Below are positions 44,601-53,656 of a DNA stretch of 64,000 nt, piece by piece (position 1 is the first letter of the stretch; each line of letters begins with the position of its first letter). This stretch comes from Verrucomicrobiaceae bacterium (lineage in GTDB: Bacteria > Verrucomicrobiota > Verrucomicrobiia > Verrucomicrobiales > Verrucomicrobiaceae), in NCBI GenBank assembly GCA_027487315.1, contig JAIYDW010000094.1, positions 1-64,000 of the forward strand, given 5' to 3'. A program made the position numbers and the translations under genes. Below the pieces are notes generated by a model. It saw nothing but the letters and a program-made list of their open reading frames with translations. It was not told the DNA's origin and made no database searches.

Positions 44601-46356
44601 CCCCAGCACCCTCCTCATCGCCCCAACCGCCCAAACCCTCACCATTGACGGCTTCGGCTTCGACCCCACCGCCTCCAACAACACCGTCGCCTTCTCCCCC
44701 GCTGGCACTGGCACCGTCTCCGCCGCTACCGCCACCACCCTCACCATCACCGACATCAGCGGTCTCAACCTCGGCACCCTCAACGCCGTCGTCACCTCTA
44801 ATAGCCAAGCCTCCACCAGCACCCAGGTCGCCAACGTCCTCCTCCTGCCTGCCGCATCCGTCTCCCTCAGCGGCTCGGCCGCCCCAGGCATTCCCAATGC
44901 CACCTTCAACTTCCTTGGCGACATTTCCCTCAACGAATCCGGCCACACCGTCCTCTACGGTCGCGTCTCCGGTCCCAGCATCACCACCGCCAATGACGCC
45001 GGCGTCTGGATCAACGACGGCTCTGGCTTCAGCCTCATGCTCCGCGAGGGCGGCTCCACCGGCACCTCCGGCCAAACCATCGCCGAACCCATCCGCTTTG
45101 GCCGCATCACCGACACCGGCATCACCCATGTCATGTCCGGCGTCGCAGGCGCCCCTTCCACCGCCAACGCCGCCGGCTGGGTTGCCAACGGCACCTCCTT
45201 CACCTCCTTCTACCGCAAAGGCACCACCTTCTTGAATGCCTTCAATGGCGTCTCCCAGCAAATCGCCGCAGATGACGGCTATTTCGCCGCCCAACTCAAA
45301 CTCGTCACCGGCTCCGTCACCGCCGCAAACGACACCGGCATCTGGAAAATCGCCTCCAACGGCACCACCACCGTCGCCGCCCGCGAAGGCCAGCTCATCG
45401 CAGGCTCCACCACCCGCAAAATCGGCAACCTCATGAGCCGCGTGGCTGTCTCCTCTTCAGGCTTCGGCACCTACCCCGCCTACCTCACCGCCGTCGCACC
45501 ATCCGTCCTGCCCTCCACCCAAAACCGCGCCATCCTGAAACAAAACTTCGCCTCGGTCGGTGAACCCGTGATCGTCGCTCAAAGCTACGTCACAACCGTC
45601 CCCGGGATCTCAGGAGCGCAGTTTAACACTTTCCAATCCGAAAGCATCAACGCCACCGGCAACATCGCCTTCGGTGCCCTCCTCGTAGCCAATGTCGCCG
45701 GTGTCACCACCGCCAACGACTTCGGCCTCTGGCACCAAGGCACCTCCGGCCTCGAACTCGCCCTCCGTGAGGGCCAAGCCGTCCCCAACCGCCCAGGTGT
45801 CACCTTCAAAACCGTCATGACTCACTGGCTCCTCGATGACGGCTCCCTCGTCTTCCATGGCACCACCAGCGCCAATGACCAGGGCCTCTGGCATGTCAAC
45901 ACCGCCGGTAGCCTCACCCAACTCCTCGGCCTCGGACAGCCCATCCCCCAAGCCAATAACGCCACCTTCTCGGCCTTCTACCTTCGCCCCGACGTCAGCC
46001 CCTCCGGCAAATTCGCAGCCGCAGGCACCCTCACCCTCGGCTCCGCAGGCACCACCACCGCCAATAACCGCCTCCTCCTCCTTGGCGATGTCGCCACCCC
46101 CGGCGTCTTCAGCCACGCCATCCGCAGTGGCAACACCTACTCCGTCAACAGCATCACCCGCACCATCCGCAACCTTTACCTCGGCTTCACCACCGGCAAC
46201 GAAGCCACCACCACCGGCGGCACCGGCGGCATGAGCCGCGTCATCAACAACGCCGGTCGCGCCGCCATCTGGCTCCAATTCGCCGATGGCACCTTCGGCC
46301 ACTTCGTCACCGACGACACCTCCGGCCCACAAGTTCTACCTCCCGGTAACAATTGA
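38605..46356 (+). CDS. Giant secreted protein: seven RCC1 blades, a second propeller and many Ig/IPT-like repeats
   Basis: The product is 2583 aa with a signal peptide ([20 protein letters not shown]). Residues about 128-515 contain seven RCC1-type blades (for example [42 protein letters not shown]), a complete propeller. Two nearly identical Ig-like blocks follow, about 531-762 and 986-1214 ([20 protein letters not shown]), around an inserted beta domain. IPT-like pairs run about 1215-1387 and 1738-2080, and between them lies a lactonase-type propeller, about 1389-1735 ([20 protein letters not shown]). The last 500 residues resemble DUF7453-type repeats ([18 protein letters not shown]). No C-terminal anchor is visible. 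Probably a surface or matrix component for contact or glycan binding. Domain names are pattern-based. Confidence 0.85.
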   Translation: MKTLLLSALLLTTAPLLSAPFVASINRQPQTTLAVSGTSTIFRVTFTESVTGVDVTDFTLLKVGTVNGTIASISGSGATYDITVNGISGFGTLRLDLKHTGTGIIGSGSVAIADGFDNGQSIRVGTTVPIGWGNHVVGQIGDGTAVGGNKTFPTAVSTSGVLSGKNIVQMASGANWTTVLTADNLLFAWGGNTVGQIGNGTSTSPQQIPVAVDMSGVLSGKTIISLACGDNFTLALDSDGKVYGWGSNSQGQLGIGSVVTPQTSPVAVISSGALNGKVVTGISAGTNFAVACTSDGGIYTWGRATTGRLGNGDTVTNVISPAQLGGVFTGKRVVAVSGGGAFGAALTSDGRVYTWGNNNIGQLGDGGTISTPTENATPAGILGTGLLPGSRTVANITCTFSGMYAIARDGSFYAWGGGGSGGLGNGGTTSSTSPVLVDTTGVLSGKTIAAITGGNNFASVLTTEGKLYSWGTNASGQLGDGTTDQRNNPIAVDVSASSALNGKTVSFLSSAAQPTFMMAGAGVAAAPPPAPVVTNVTSSTANGAYNASDAISIQVTFDASVTVTGTPQLTLETGTTDRVLNYSSGSPGTTLTFNYTVQAGDTTADLDYISTSALSLNGGTINATTGATAATLTLPSPGASGSLGANKALVIDTTAPTINIGSPSVSTIAAGAGSVTYTVTYADTNFDASTLANGNITLNSTGSANATVGVSGSGTTRTVTLSSITGSGSLGITIASGTASDTAGNTAGAAGPSTTFAVTAPASGPSPTGTPAHQFTNSSTMASFTVPAGPRRLLVVSAGDPGTPTNPTSVTFNGTPMLLGNSTSDGTFSCDSIWYLALGNGPAITGSINVAFGGLEFRYIGAASFSNVDQTTPVDTNGPKISGSVQGTNPSSSLDVTSQAGDLVFDLFDAYGTTAVPTTTAGANQTVVNTVGALWFDPGYYSRYSTSTEPGAATVPMSWTTANTGAILHLTMNINGSGAAPTPAPVVTGVTSSTANGAYNASDAISIQVTFDASVTVTGTPQLTLETGTTDRVLNYSSGSPGTTLTFNYTVQAGDTTADLDYLSTSALSLNGGTINATTGATAATLTLPSPGASGSLGANKALVIDTTAPTINIGSPSVSTITAGAGSVTYTVTYADTNFNASTLANGNITLNSTGSANATVNVTGSGTTRTVTLSSITGSGSLGITIASGTASDTAGNLTPAAGPSTTFTVTAPPTVTLTTNSVNANASSITITGTNFDTTPGNNTVAFTPAGTGTVTAATATSLTVSVSSLRAGALNAVVTNGNGNSGAPVQVATVVPVITANTSNLANTATTLTINGFGFDPTPANNTVAFSPTGTGTVTASTATTLTVTGIAGLTNGALNAIVTSNSQASASAQVATVTTGVAPAPGFLYVLSDVNGASNQIYGYSVDEATGALTALAGFPVATGSNGIGQTNTEQLALDAANRRLYAINRGGGTVSAYAIGTTGALTALPFSPINLGAGAWSNLAVHPSGSPLVVGRGTGSQIFSFNITATTATAAAGSPYSTGTAAGFSNAFSRDGNYVYTGGNTGTTFAGFSVNATTGVLTALAGSPFSSVSNAVGYCTDSDGRLFMGQVGGGALRVFTTAAGIPTPVTGNPFATGLTNHIHAVLHPNGFYAAADRVGNRVGVYKINGSGAATTLAAVSGSPFAAGGTTTNTLALNQSGAFLFAANGGTRNLTTFSVDLSTGVLTSPVTQPANTLGTTGLVNGLGYIAAAAAPTVIASTTSVNADATSITITGTGFDASTPGNNTVAFTPTGTGTVTAATATSLTVSVSGLRAGALNAVVTNGAGNSGTAAQVATVVPVITSSTANLLSTASTLTIIGFGFDPTPGNNTITFSPSGTGTVTASTATSLTVTSITGLTAGALNAIVTSNGQTSASAQVATIVPPAPTVTLTTTSINANAPTLTITGNNFDTTPGNNTVALTPFGTGTVTASTATSLTVSVSGLRAGPLSAVVTTNSVSSGAPVQVATVRPVITPSTLLIAPTAQTLTIDGFGFDPTASNNTVAFSPAGTGTVSAATATTLTITDISGLNLGTLNAVVTSNSQASTSTQVANVLLLPAASVSLSGSAAPGIPNATFNFLGDISLNESGHTVLYGRVSGPSITTANDAGVWINDGSGFSLMLREGGSTGTSGQTIAEPIRFGRITDTGITHVMSGVAGAPSTANAAGWVANGTSFTSFYRKGTTFLNAFNGVSQQIAADDGYFAAQLKLVTGSVTAANDTGIWKIASNGTTTVAAREGQLIAGSTTRKIGNLMSRVAVSSSGFGTYPAYLTAVAPSVLPSTQNRAILKQNFASVGEPVIVAQSYVTTVPGISGAQFNTFQSESINATGNIAFGALLVANVAGVTTANDFGLWHQGTSGLELALREGQAVPNRPGVTFKTVMTHWLLDDGSLVFHGTTSANDQGLWHVNTAGSLTQLLGLGQPIPQANNATFSAFYLRPDVSPSGKFAAAGTLTLGSAGTTTANNRLLLLGDVATPGVFSHAIRSGNTYSVNSITRTIRNLYLGFTTGNEATTTGGTGGMSRVINNAGRAAIWLQFADGTFGHFVTDDTSGPQVLPPGNN
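40195..42241. repeat. Near-identical direct repeat inside the 2583-aa gene
   Basis: Segments of about 650-690 bp at about 40195-40880 and 41557-42241 match at nearly every base, 1362 bp apart (454 codons, in frame). Differences are mostly single substitutions. The high identity points to recent duplication or ongoing gene conversion, and recombination would remove exactly 454 residues. Confidence 0.9.
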
Positions 46357-46359
46357 TGA

Positions 46360-46402
46360 GACAATAACTTTTTCGATTAGACCGGTTCGCGAAAAGATTG
46401 TC
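46360..46402 (+). terminator. Inverted repeat after the 2583-aa gene, probable terminator
   Basis: GACAAT-(4)-TTTTCG pairs with CGAAAAG-ATTGTC across about 12 nt, followed by ATTTT, starting 4 bp after the stop codon. The stem has an internal bulge and only moderate GC content. Confidence 0.5.
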
Positions 46403-46470
46403 ATTTTGATCCGTCGAGCGCAGCGGCTTTAGTGGCAAGGAAGTCGCGCAGCCCGCTATCAAATCAATAA

Positions 46471-46545
46471 CGGGCACGAGGCTGACACAGCCAATGAGGC
46501 CGCTCCGCCGCTGGGCAAGGTGACAAGCATTTCGAGAATCAGTCC
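46471..46545. repeat. Dispersed repeat, copy B
   Basis: It contains CGGGCACGAG, CCAATGAGGCCGCTCC and GTGACAAGCATTTCGAGAAT in the order found at 21204-21277. Together they define an intergenic element of about 75 bp shared by two surface-protein neighbourhoods 25 kb apart. Confidence 0.75.
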
Positions 46546-46753
46546 AAATCCCTCGCCAAACTCAAGCAGAGACGCTCCGCCGTCCTCTTTCAACCAGCCA
46601 CCTCACGCCGGCACACCGCCGGATAAATACGCCGAACGGAATCCCCCGAATCCCTTCATTCGTTTGCCCTTGAGTCACTCTCTCTCTGTGCCTCTCCGTG
46701 CCCTCTGAGTCAAACAGCCAACTTTAAGTCTAATCTCTTCGCTTAAGATTATA

Positions 46754-46771
46754 TGGAAATTTGACAATTTC
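46754..46771. promoter_or_regulatory. Palindrome just before the 801-aa protein gene
   Basis: GGAAATT-TGAC-AATTTCC is a perfect 7-bp inverted repeat, just ahead of the ATG at 46775 and 94 bp before the ATG at 46865. It could be an operator or an mRNA leader hairpin; no T-run follows. Confidence 0.45.
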
Positions 46772-46864
46772 CCCATGACAAATATTCGATCAAGTGTAAC
46801 AAATCCCAAGTCTGGTCGAAAAACCAGACATTCGCGACTCTCAATCACAGCAACCCATAACGCC

Positions 46865-49270
46865 ATGATCCAAAATAGAATCCCCTCCCCAACTCGAAGC
46901 CGCCTCTTCCAACTCGGCCTCGCCCTCCTCACCTTCATCTCTCTCCTGTCAACTCCAACAGTCAACGCAAGCATTCAGCTTAACGTCACCGTCAGTCCAA
47001 CCAGTGGCCCTCAGGCGGGCGGCAACTCAGTCGACATCACCATCGATTCTTTCATCGGACCCGTCAGCATTGACAGCGTCCTGTTCGGGCAAAACACAGC
47101 CATGTACCAGAGAAATGGCAATACGATCACCGTTTCAAGCGTCCCTGCGAGCAGTATTGCCGGTCCCGTGCTGGTGTCTGTCAACTACTCAGTCGTTCAG
47201 ACATCACCCGAAGAGGACACTGCGGCCGCGCCTTCCATGTTTCAGGCCACCACCACCTACACCTACGTGGCCTCCCCCACCATCACCAACGTCTCCCCAC
47301 CTTCCATCCCTGCCATCGTCCCCACCGGCGGCACCGAGATCACCCTCACCGGCACCAACCTCGCCGGCATTACCCAAATCACCGGCTTTACTCCGGGAGC
47401 AATCATCCCCTCCTCCGCAACCGCGACGGAAGTCAGGTTCACCATCCCCGCCGGCACCTACCCAGTAGGCTCGGCTGGAGAATACAGCGCCGCTCCCTCC
47501 TCTGGTCCCGGCACCCCTTTCTCTTTCACCTTCACCCGCGTCGGCAACCCCGTCTTGACCATTAATCGCCTCGTCCCTTCAGCGACCACACCCAATAACG
47601 TCGGCCTCATCACCCTCCGCGCCCCCGCAGGCACCTTCACCGCCCTGTCCCCCACCACCGCCGCCACACAAACCTCCAGAATTCGCCCCGGCACACGCGT
47701 CACCCTCACCGCAGCCGCCAAAACCGGTTTCGTCTTCGACTCCTGGGGCGCCGACGACACCGAAATCGGCACCATCGCCGGTCGTTCCTTCTCCTTCATC
47801 ATGCCTGACGACGATGTCACCCTCGACGCCGAGTTCATCACCAACCCCTTCACTTCCCTGGCCGGCACCCCCATCTTCCGTGGCGTCCTCGCTCCGGAGT
47901 ATGACACTCTGCCCTCCAACGCGACCTTCGGTTCCGTCGTCGTCACTCTCTCGAAAACCACCGGCGACTTCTCCGGCAACCTCCTCATTGACGGCCGCAA
48001 CCTCCCCATCCGCGGCTACGTTCTCGGTGACAACTCCATCTGGTTCATCCAAGGGCCCACTACCGCCCCCGTCACCTCCGAAGATTTCACCTTCGACACC
48101 ACCAAAACCCTCAACATGTGCCTCTGCTCAGGCCTCGACTCCCCCTACCTCGAATGCATCATTGACCATGAGACCACCGCCATCAGCACCGACGTCGCTG
48201 CCAATTTGAGCACCACCACCTCTTATGGGAATGCCACTCTCCAGTTGACCACCATCCCCGAGCCCATCTTCAACCGCGCCTCGGTCGCCGGTGGTCCCAT
48301 CGATCAAGGCTATTTCACGGCCATCCTCAGTCCAGATGATATCGACGGTGAATGCCCCGCCTTCATCACCATCTCCAGCACAGGTCGTGTCTCCATCATC
48401 GGCAGCCTCGCCGACGGCACCTCCCTCACCATGGCCACCAACCTCTGCGAGCTTACCGATGACTACTATAAACCCCAGCCAAATGATTCACCCGTTGCCG
48501 CTGCACCGTTCGGACCGCTCTCCAACGTGCTAGCCCTCCTCCCTCTTCACTCCCAGCTCCGCACCCCGGGCGGCACCGCCACCCAACTCGGTGGCAGCTT
48601 CCTCGGCTACATGTATCTGGGCGCCCCCATGCTCTATCCAAACGACCCCCAAGACGCTCCTGTCGCGGCTGACCCCATTCCCCTCCCCTTCCCCATCTCC
48701 ATCACTGGCGACATGGTCTGGATTCGCCCTTCCGTCACCCAGGTCACCGGCACCACCGCCGCCGCCCGCGCCACCCAAATCTACACCGAAGGTTGGCCCG
48801 AAGGCGTTGGCATAGAGGTCATTGGTAGCCAATACAACGCAAGCATCACCGTCCAAGATGCCCTGCTAGGCACGCTCCCTCCTATCGGTCCAGCCGCACC
48901 CGTCGCACCTCCTGCTCCCGGCAATGCGGTCCTTTACTTCGAATCCGGCAAACTGCCTAGCATATTGAGCTTCAACAGCTTCAACATTCTCGGTAGCAGC
49001 GTCTCCAAAATTGCCCCCCTCGACCGCCGATATAGCCTCGTGCTCAATCAGCGTCTTGGCCAAATCAGCGGCAGCTTCACCCCCACCTGGACACCCCGCT
49101 CCTCGACTCCAACCTCCTTCACCGGTGCACTCATCCAAAGCTTCCCCTACCTCATTGGTGTTGGTCAGTCAGGTGGCATTGGCGCTGGCTTCTTCATTAG
49201 CAACCAACCTGGTGACCTCGACCCCGTCAGCGGCCAGATGATTCTGTCCTCCGCTCGTCTTCCTGATTAA
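46865..49270 (+). CDS. Secreted IPT/InlB-like repeat surface protein
   Basis: I prefer the ATG at 46865 (801 aa), which puts a normal signal peptide first (SRLFQLGLALLTFISLLSTP); the ATG at 46775 would add 30 polar residues. Residues about 40-225 hold IPT/TIG-like Ig folds (ITNVSPPSIPAIVPTGGTEI). Residues about 240-325 resemble the Listeria-Bacteroides (InlB B) repeat (VFDSWGADDTEIGTIAGRSF, then MPDDDVTLDAEF). The rest contains beta modules of the type found at the C-terminus of the 1215-aa protein (VVVTLSKTTGDFSGNLLIDG; RLGQISGSFTPTW; GAGFFISNQPGD). No anchor is visible. It is followed by a strong terminator. Likely a surface or matrix protein. Confidence 0.8.
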   Translation: MIQNRIPSPTRSRLFQLGLALLTFISLLSTPTVNASIQLNVTVSPTSGPQAGGNSVDITIDSFIGPVSIDSVLFGQNTAMYQRNGNTITVSSVPASSIAGPVLVSVNYSVVQTSPEEDTAAAPSMFQATTTYTYVASPTITNVSPPSIPAIVPTGGTEITLTGTNLAGITQITGFTPGAIIPSSATATEVRFTIPAGTYPVGSAGEYSAAPSSGPGTPFSFTFTRVGNPVLTINRLVPSATTPNNVGLITLRAPAGTFTALSPTTAATQTSRIRPGTRVTLTAAAKTGFVFDSWGADDTEIGTIAGRSFSFIMPDDDVTLDAEFITNPFTSLAGTPIFRGVLAPEYDTLPSNATFGSVVVTLSKTTGDFSGNLLIDGRNLPIRGYVLGDNSIWFIQGPTTAPVTSEDFTFDTTKTLNMCLCSGLDSPYLECIIDHETTAISTDVAANLSTTTSYGNATLQLTTIPEPIFNRASVAGGPIDQGYFTAILSPDDIDGECPAFITISSTGRVSIIGSLADGTSLTMATNLCELTDDYYKPQPNDSPVAAAPFGPLSNVLALLPLHSQLRTPGGTATQLGGSFLGYMYLGAPMLYPNDPQDAPVAADPIPLPFPISITGDMVWIRPSVTQVTGTTAAARATQIYTEGWPEGVGIEVIGSQYNASITVQDALLGTLPPIGPAAPVAPPAPGNAVLYFESGKLPSILSFNSFNILGSSVSKIAPLDRRYSLVLNQRLGQISGSFTPTWTPRSSTPTSFTGALIQSFPYLIGVGQSGGIGAGFFISNQPGDLDPVSGQMILSSARLPD

Positions 49271-49298
49271 ACCAGTCCAGGTCATCCTAGACTTCTCA

Positions 49299-49331
49299 GC
49301 CGCCACCCCCAAAAAGGGTGGCGGCTTTTTT
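49299..49331 (+). terminator. Strong intrinsic terminator
   Basis: GCCGCCACCC and GGGTGGCGGC form a perfect 10-bp stem around CCAAAAA, followed by six T. It lies 28 bp after the stop of the 801-aa protein gene and separates it from the glycosyltransferase operon. Confidence 0.95.
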
Positions 49332-49417
49332 CTAGACTCTCCACACCTCTCAAAACCGCTTTCTTTCTACACCTCCGTTCGCTACCTAATAGCCTCAGCC
49401 AGAATCCCGTCCGCCTT

Positions 49418-50590
49418 TTGAACCTCGTCCAAATCTGCTCCGAGATGCCCCCTCTCAATGGCGGCATCGGCACCGCCGTCGCGGATCTCGCACCCGCTCT
49501 CGTCGCAAACGGCATCCACCTCACCATCGTCGGCGTTTACCCCCCTTCCCTCCTCCGCGAAAACCCCCTCTCCCTCCCAGATCGCCACTCGAACTTCACC
49601 GTCCTACGACTTCCCTCCCCATGGACCCGCCTCCCCTTCCGCTGGCGCCTCCCCCTCGAACGCCGCACCCTCCGCCGCTTCCTCATCCGCCACTTACGCC
49701 ACTCCAAAACCGACGCCATCCTCGCCGATGACTACGACGGCTGGCTCCCCATCCCTCCCACCTCCACTCTCCCTCTCATCACCCGTCTCAACGGCAGCAA
49801 CCTCGTCTACGACCACCTCATCCAACGCACCGGACACCCCGCCCTTCATCAATCCGAGCAGCGCATGCTACAATCCTCTCGCGCCTGGATCGGCGTCTCC
49901 CGCTTCTTCCTCGACGCCACCACCTCCCTCGTCCCACCTCCCCCCAGCCTCATCACCACCGTCATTCCTAATGCCATCGACGCCCAAGCCTTCGCCCCCC
50001 TCCCCCCCACCGAAACCATCCCCGGCCGAATCGTCTTCCACAATTCCCTGACCCCCCGCAAAGGCCTCCAAAACCTCCTGCAAGCCTTCGCCCAAATCAT
50101 CCCCATCCGCCCCGACACCACCCTCTTCCTCTGTGGCTCAGCCCCCAATCCCGACTGGCTTGAAAAGCAACTCTCCGCCCTCCCTCCCCTCGCCCGCCAA
50201 GCCATCACCCTCACCGGTCGCATCGACCGCCAATCCACCCTGCAAAACATCCTCGGTCGCGCCGCCGTCGCCTGCTACCCCTCTCACCTCGAAACCTTCG
50301 GCCTCTCCCCCGTCGAAGCCATGGCCATGCAGCGCGTCACCCTCTACGCCGACTGCGGCCCCGCCCGCGAAGTCATCCGCGACGGCATCGACGGCTTCAT
50401 CACCCCGGTTGCCAACCCCTCCGCCCTCGCCGAAAAACTCCTCCAAGCCCTCGCCCTAAACCCCGATCAAAGACAAGCCATCGGCCAAGCCGCACGTTCC
50501 ACTGTCCTCCACCGTTTCGACCGCCCCATCGTCGCCCGACAAATGACCGACTTCCTTCGCTCCGTCATCGCCCCCACATCCTCCCGCTGA
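49418..50590 (+). CDS. Family 4 glycosyltransferase, first gene of the second EPS operon
   Basis: The product is 390 aa from a TTG start. The N-terminal motif MPPLNGGIGTAVADLAPAL is the acceptor-side Gly loop of GT4 enzymes. The C-terminal part has VFHNSLTPRKGLQNLLQAF, LFLCGSAPNP, and AVACYPSHLETFGLSPVEAM (E-x7-E). It opens a run of eleven same-strand genes to 60589, several joined by stop/start overlaps. It would add a sugar from a nucleotide donor to the lipid-linked repeat unit. Donor sugar is unknown. Confidence 0.88.
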   Translation: MNLVQICSEMPPLNGGIGTAVADLAPALVANGIHLTIVGVYPPSLLRENPLSLPDRHSNFTVLRLPSPWTRLPFRWRLPLERRTLRRFLIRHLRHSKTDAILADDYDGWLPIPPTSTLPLITRLNGSNLVYDHLIQRTGHPALHQSEQRMLQSSRAWIGVSRFFLDATTSLVPPPPSLITTVIPNAIDAQAFAPLPPTETIPGRIVFHNSLTPRKGLQNLLQAFAQIIPIRPDTTLFLCGSAPNPDWLEKQLSALPPLARQAITLTGRIDRQSTLQNILGRAAVACYPSHLETFGLSPVEAMAMQRVTLYADCGPAREVIRDGIDGFITPVANPSALAEKLLQALALNPDQRQAIGQAARSTVLHRFDRPIVARQMTDFLRSVIAPTSSR

Positions 50591-50603
50591 TCCCTTCCCT
50601 CCC

Positions 50604-51254
50604 ATGTCCCTTCTCAAAGCTCTCACCAAAGCCTACCAAACCCTCCTCCAACTCCGGGAAGAAGCCGTCATCCGCCGCCTCACTTCTCCGTCCCCCATCC
50701 TCCGCACGCGCGACGAATTCCCCCTCTGGCTCAATATCCTCAACCTTCGCTCCCAAGGCGTCGAAATCGGCGTCCAACGCGGCACCTTCTCCACCATCCT
50801 CCTTTCCTCCTGGGCCGGCCAAAAACTCACCTGCATCGACCCCTGGCGCTCCTTCGACCCCGCCAGCTACCACGACACCGCCAACGTCGAACAATCCCGC
50901 CAGGAAGCCAATTTCCAAACCACCCGCTCCCGCCTCGCCCCCTTCGGCACCCGCGCCGCCCAGCTCCGCAAAACCTCCGCCGAAGCCGCCCCGGATTTCC
51001 CTGACCACTCCCTCGACTTCGCCTACATCGACGCCCAGCACCACTACGCCGCCGTCGTCGAAGACATCACCCTCTGGTGGCCCAAAGTCCGCCCCGGCGG
51101 CATCCTCGCCGGCCATGATTACCTCGACGGCATCGTCTCCGACACCGACTTCGGCGTCAAACGCGCCGTCGACGAATTCGCTCGCTCCCAAAACCTCCCC
51201 GTCATCGCCTCCCTCGAACTCGATTACCCCTCATGGTTTATCGTCAAACCCTGA
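50604..51254 (+). CDS. Class I SAM-dependent methyltransferase (Methyltransf_24-like)
   Basis: The product is 216 aa. The SAM-binding motif is GVEIGVQRGTFSTILLSSW (about 51-69), with CIDPWRSF as the acidic motif II and DFAYIDAQHHYAAVVEDITL, then GGILAGHDYLDG. This matches sugar O-methyltransferases of the Methyltransf_24/CmcI-like group, common in EPS and LPS clusters. It starts 13 bp after the glycosyltransferase. Probably methylates a sugar of the repeat unit. Confidence 0.82.
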   Translation: MSLLKALTKAYQTLLQLREEAVIRRLTSPSPILRTRDEFPLWLNILNLRSQGVEIGVQRGTFSTILLSSWAGQKLTCIDPWRSFDPASYHDTANVEQSRQEANFQTTRSRLAPFGTRAAQLRKTSAEAAPDFPDHSLDFAYIDAQHHYAAVVEDITLWWPKVRPGGILAGHDYLDGIVSDTDFGVKRAVDEFARSQNLPVIASLELDYPSWFIVKP

Positions 51255-51287
51255 CCTCCTTTCCCCAGTGCTCGCTCCCCTCCCGGC

Positions 51288-52808
51288 ATGAGCCTCAAAC
51301 AACGCCTCCTCAACACCTCGGCCCTCAACCTGGTCGACTTCGCCATCAAGATCCTCGTGGTCTTCCTGGTCTCACCCTTCCTCATCCATCGACTGGGAAA
51401 ACCCGACTATGGCCTCTGGATGCTCCTCCTCTCGGTCCTCGGCTACCTTGACCTCCTCGACCTCGGCTTCAGTCAAACCAGCGTCCGTTGCCTCAGTCAG
51501 GCCATCGCCACCCAGGACCCCCTCCGCATCGCCGCCGTCTTCCAGCACTTCCGCCGGATCTATCGCCGCGCCGCCGTCGCCTCTCTGCTCCTCACCACCC
51601 TCACCGTCCTCCTGCTCCCCTATTGGGTCACCGACCCCGAAACCCTCAACCAATCCCGCCTCGTCCTCGGCATCGGCGGACTCCTCACCAGCATCAGCTA
51701 CTTCCTGCGCGTCCAAACCTCCCTCATCAAAAGCCACATCCTCTATCACAAACTCATCCTCGCAGGCATGGTCCGACTTCTCTTTAATACCACCCTCACC
51801 ATCGCCTTCCTCCTCTCCGGTTACGGCCTGGAATCCCTCGCCATCGCCTGGGCCATCGGCCTCATCCTCGAACAAAGCCTCATCTGGCTGCAAGCACGCT
51901 CCCTCGTTCCCCAAACGCTCCCGCAACCCTCCCTCCCTCTCCCCGAACAAAAAGAAATCCGAGGGTTCGCCGCCAAAATGACCCTCTGGTCCATGGCCTC
52001 TTTCATGCGTGAACGCGTGGACACCCAAGTCCTCGGCTCCCATCTCGGCAGCATCGCCGTCGCTCACTACGCTGTCGGCTCCCGCCTCGTCACCCTCTTC
52101 TCCGATCTCATCAACGCGGTCTTCGGCGCCCACTTCCTCGCCGCCTTCTCCCAACTCAACGAACAACACGGCCCCTCCGGCGCCGCCTCCCGCCTTCTCT
52201 CCAGCCTCCGGCTCTCAGCCCCCTTCGCCCTCAGTGGCGGCATCTGCCTCTTCCTCCTAGGTCCTGCCTTCATCGACCGCTGGCTCGGACCTGGCTTCGA
52301 ACAATCTCATCTCGTCATCCAAATCCTCGCCTTCCCCCTCTCCATCACTCTCATGCAATACCCCACCGGCACCTTCCTCGGCGCCCTCAATCGCCACGGC
52401 TCGATGGCCCTCGTCTCCGTCATCGGAGGCGCCCTGAATCTCGTTGGCAGCCTCCTCCTCGTTCGCTGGATCGGCTTCCAAGGCGTGGTCGTCGCCACCG
52501 CCATCGAACTCCTCCTCACCGGCCTTGTCGCCTGGCCCATCATCGTCTCCCACCACCAAGACGTCAGCCTGCGTCCCTACCTCCTCGTCCTCGCCAAACC
52601 CCTCGCCGTCCTCACCCCCGTCGCCCTCGCCGGCCTCTGGCTCCAATCCTCCTATGGCCCCCCGACCTCCTACCCATCCCTCGTCGCATCAGGCTTCGCT
52701 CTGACCTCTCTCCTGGCCCTTCTCACTTGGATAGCCCTCCTCACCCCAGCCGAACGCTCCTGGATCAAATCCAAACGACGCCATGCTCCCAATTCCGTTG
52801 CATCCTAA
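51288..52808 (+). CDS. Polysaccharide flippase (Wzx/MATE-like)
   Basis: The product is 506 aa with about 12-14 membrane spans. It starts RLLNTSALNLVDFAIKILVV, and later has the typical inner repeats FAAKMTLWSMASFMRERVDT and GTFLGALNRHGSMALVSVIG. It belongs to the polysaccharide-export superfamily that flips undecaprenyl-linked repeat units across the inner membrane. With the O-antigen-ligase-like gene at 63239 and the glycosyltransferases it defines a Wzx/Wzy-type pathway. Confidence 0.9.
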   Translation: MSLKQRLLNTSALNLVDFAIKILVVFLVSPFLIHRLGKPDYGLWMLLLSVLGYLDLLDLGFSQTSVRCLSQAIATQDPLRIAAVFQHFRRIYRRAAVASLLLTTLTVLLLPYWVTDPETLNQSRLVLGIGGLLTSISYFLRVQTSLIKSHILYHKLILAGMVRLLFNTTLTIAFLLSGYGLESLAIAWAIGLILEQSLIWLQARSLVPQTLPQPSLPLPEQKEIRGFAAKMTLWSMASFMRERVDTQVLGSHLGSIAVAHYAVGSRLVTLFSDLINAVFGAHFLAAFSQLNEQHGPSGAASRLLSSLRLSAPFALSGGICLFLLGPAFIDRWLGPGFEQSHLVIQILAFPLSITLMQYPTGTFLGALNRHGSMALVSVIGGALNLVGSLLLVRWIGFQGVVVATAIELLLTGLVAWPIIVSHHQDVSLRPYLLVLAKPLAVLTPVALAGLWLQSSYGPPTSYPSLVASGFALTSLLALLTWIALLTPAERSWIKSKRRHAPNSVAS

Positions 52809-52841
52809 ACCCCTCTGACCCTCTCTACTCCCCTCCACCCC

Positions 52842-53639
52842 ATGCTCAATCCCGCCCGCTTAGCCCTCTCCGCCTGCAAGCGGCTCATCGCCAAACTCCA
52901 CCGCTCCCCCGCCCCGATCCCTCCTCCCATCACCGCCGCCCTCGACACCCTCGCCCAAGCTCCCTCCTTCGTCGTCGTTCAACTTGGCGCCTACATCGGC
53001 AACTCCGACAACGACCCCCTCTTCAACTTCCTCACCCATCTCCCCTCCCGTCAACCTCCCTCCCACCGAGCCATCCTCGTCGAACCCGTCGCCTCCAGCT
53101 TCGCCCAACTCCAAAACAACTACCGCCACATCCCCGGCGTCCATCTCGAAAACGTCGCCATCTCAGACACCCCCGGCACCGCTCCCTTCTATCGCCTCGG
53201 TGTCGATCCCGTCGCCCATGGCTTCCCCGATTGGCTCTCCCAACTCAGCTCCCTCAAAGACGAGCGCATGCACTCCCTCTGGGAACAATACGAAGCCGAC
53301 CCCGCCATTCAGGCCTTCTACCTCAAACACCGAATCGTCGAACCCGTCCCCTGCATCACCTTCGACCAACTCGCCCTCAAACATGGCCTCAAAAACATCG
53401 ACCTCCTCCAAATGGATGTCGAAGGCTACGAATTCGAAATCTTCAAAACCATCGACTTCAATCGCTGGAACATCCGCTTCATCAACTACGAATCCGTCCT
53501 TCTCCAAAACAACAAACCCGCCTGTGAATCCCTCCTGCGCGACCACGGCTACCTGCTCGCCTCCTATCAAAAAGACACCTTCGCCTGCCGCCCTGAAGAC
53601 GCCCATCTCCTTCGCTCAATCGGCCATCCTCCCACCTAA
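52842..53639 (+). CDS. FkbM-family methyltransferase
   Basis: The product is 265 aa. FkbM signatures: VVVQLGAYIGNSDNDPLFNF, VEPVASSFAQLQNNYRHIPG, NVAISDTPG, and LLQMDVEGYEFEIFKTID (the DVEGxE motif). The N-terminal 45 residues are basic and Pro-rich. It shares the same layout as the next gene, and the two probably arose by duplication. Role: SAM-dependent O-methylation of a sugar hydroxyl in the surface glycan; the exact position is not inferable. Confidence 0.85.
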   Translation: MLNPARLALSACKRLIAKLHRSPAPIPPPITAALDTLAQAPSFVVVQLGAYIGNSDNDPLFNFLTHLPSRQPPSHRAILVEPVASSFAQLQNNYRHIPGVHLENVAISDTPGTAPFYRLGVDPVAHGFPDWLSQLSSLKDERMHSLWEQYEADPAIQAFYLKHRIVEPVPCITFDQLALKHGLKNIDLLQMDVEGYEFEIFKTIDFNRWNIRFINYESVLLQNNKPACESLLRDHGYLLASYQKDTFACRPEDAHLLRSIGHPPT

Positions 53640-53656
53640 CTCGCGCCCCCATCGCC

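Larger units (their letters stand above)
46357..46864. other. Spacer with dispersed repeat and low-complexity sequence
   Basis: This is 508 bp between two large surface-protein genes. It contains an inverted repeat, copy B of the dispersed repeat, the low-complexity string TCTCTGTGCCTCTCCGTG (about 46682-46700), and a palindrome at 46754-46771. If the next gene starts at the ATG at 46775, its last 90 bp are coding. Confidence 0.5.

Noticed and set aside
43800-44948. 382-aa minus-strand ORF with repeats
   Set aside because: Its repeats are only the complement of the IPT-like repeats in the 2583-aa gene.
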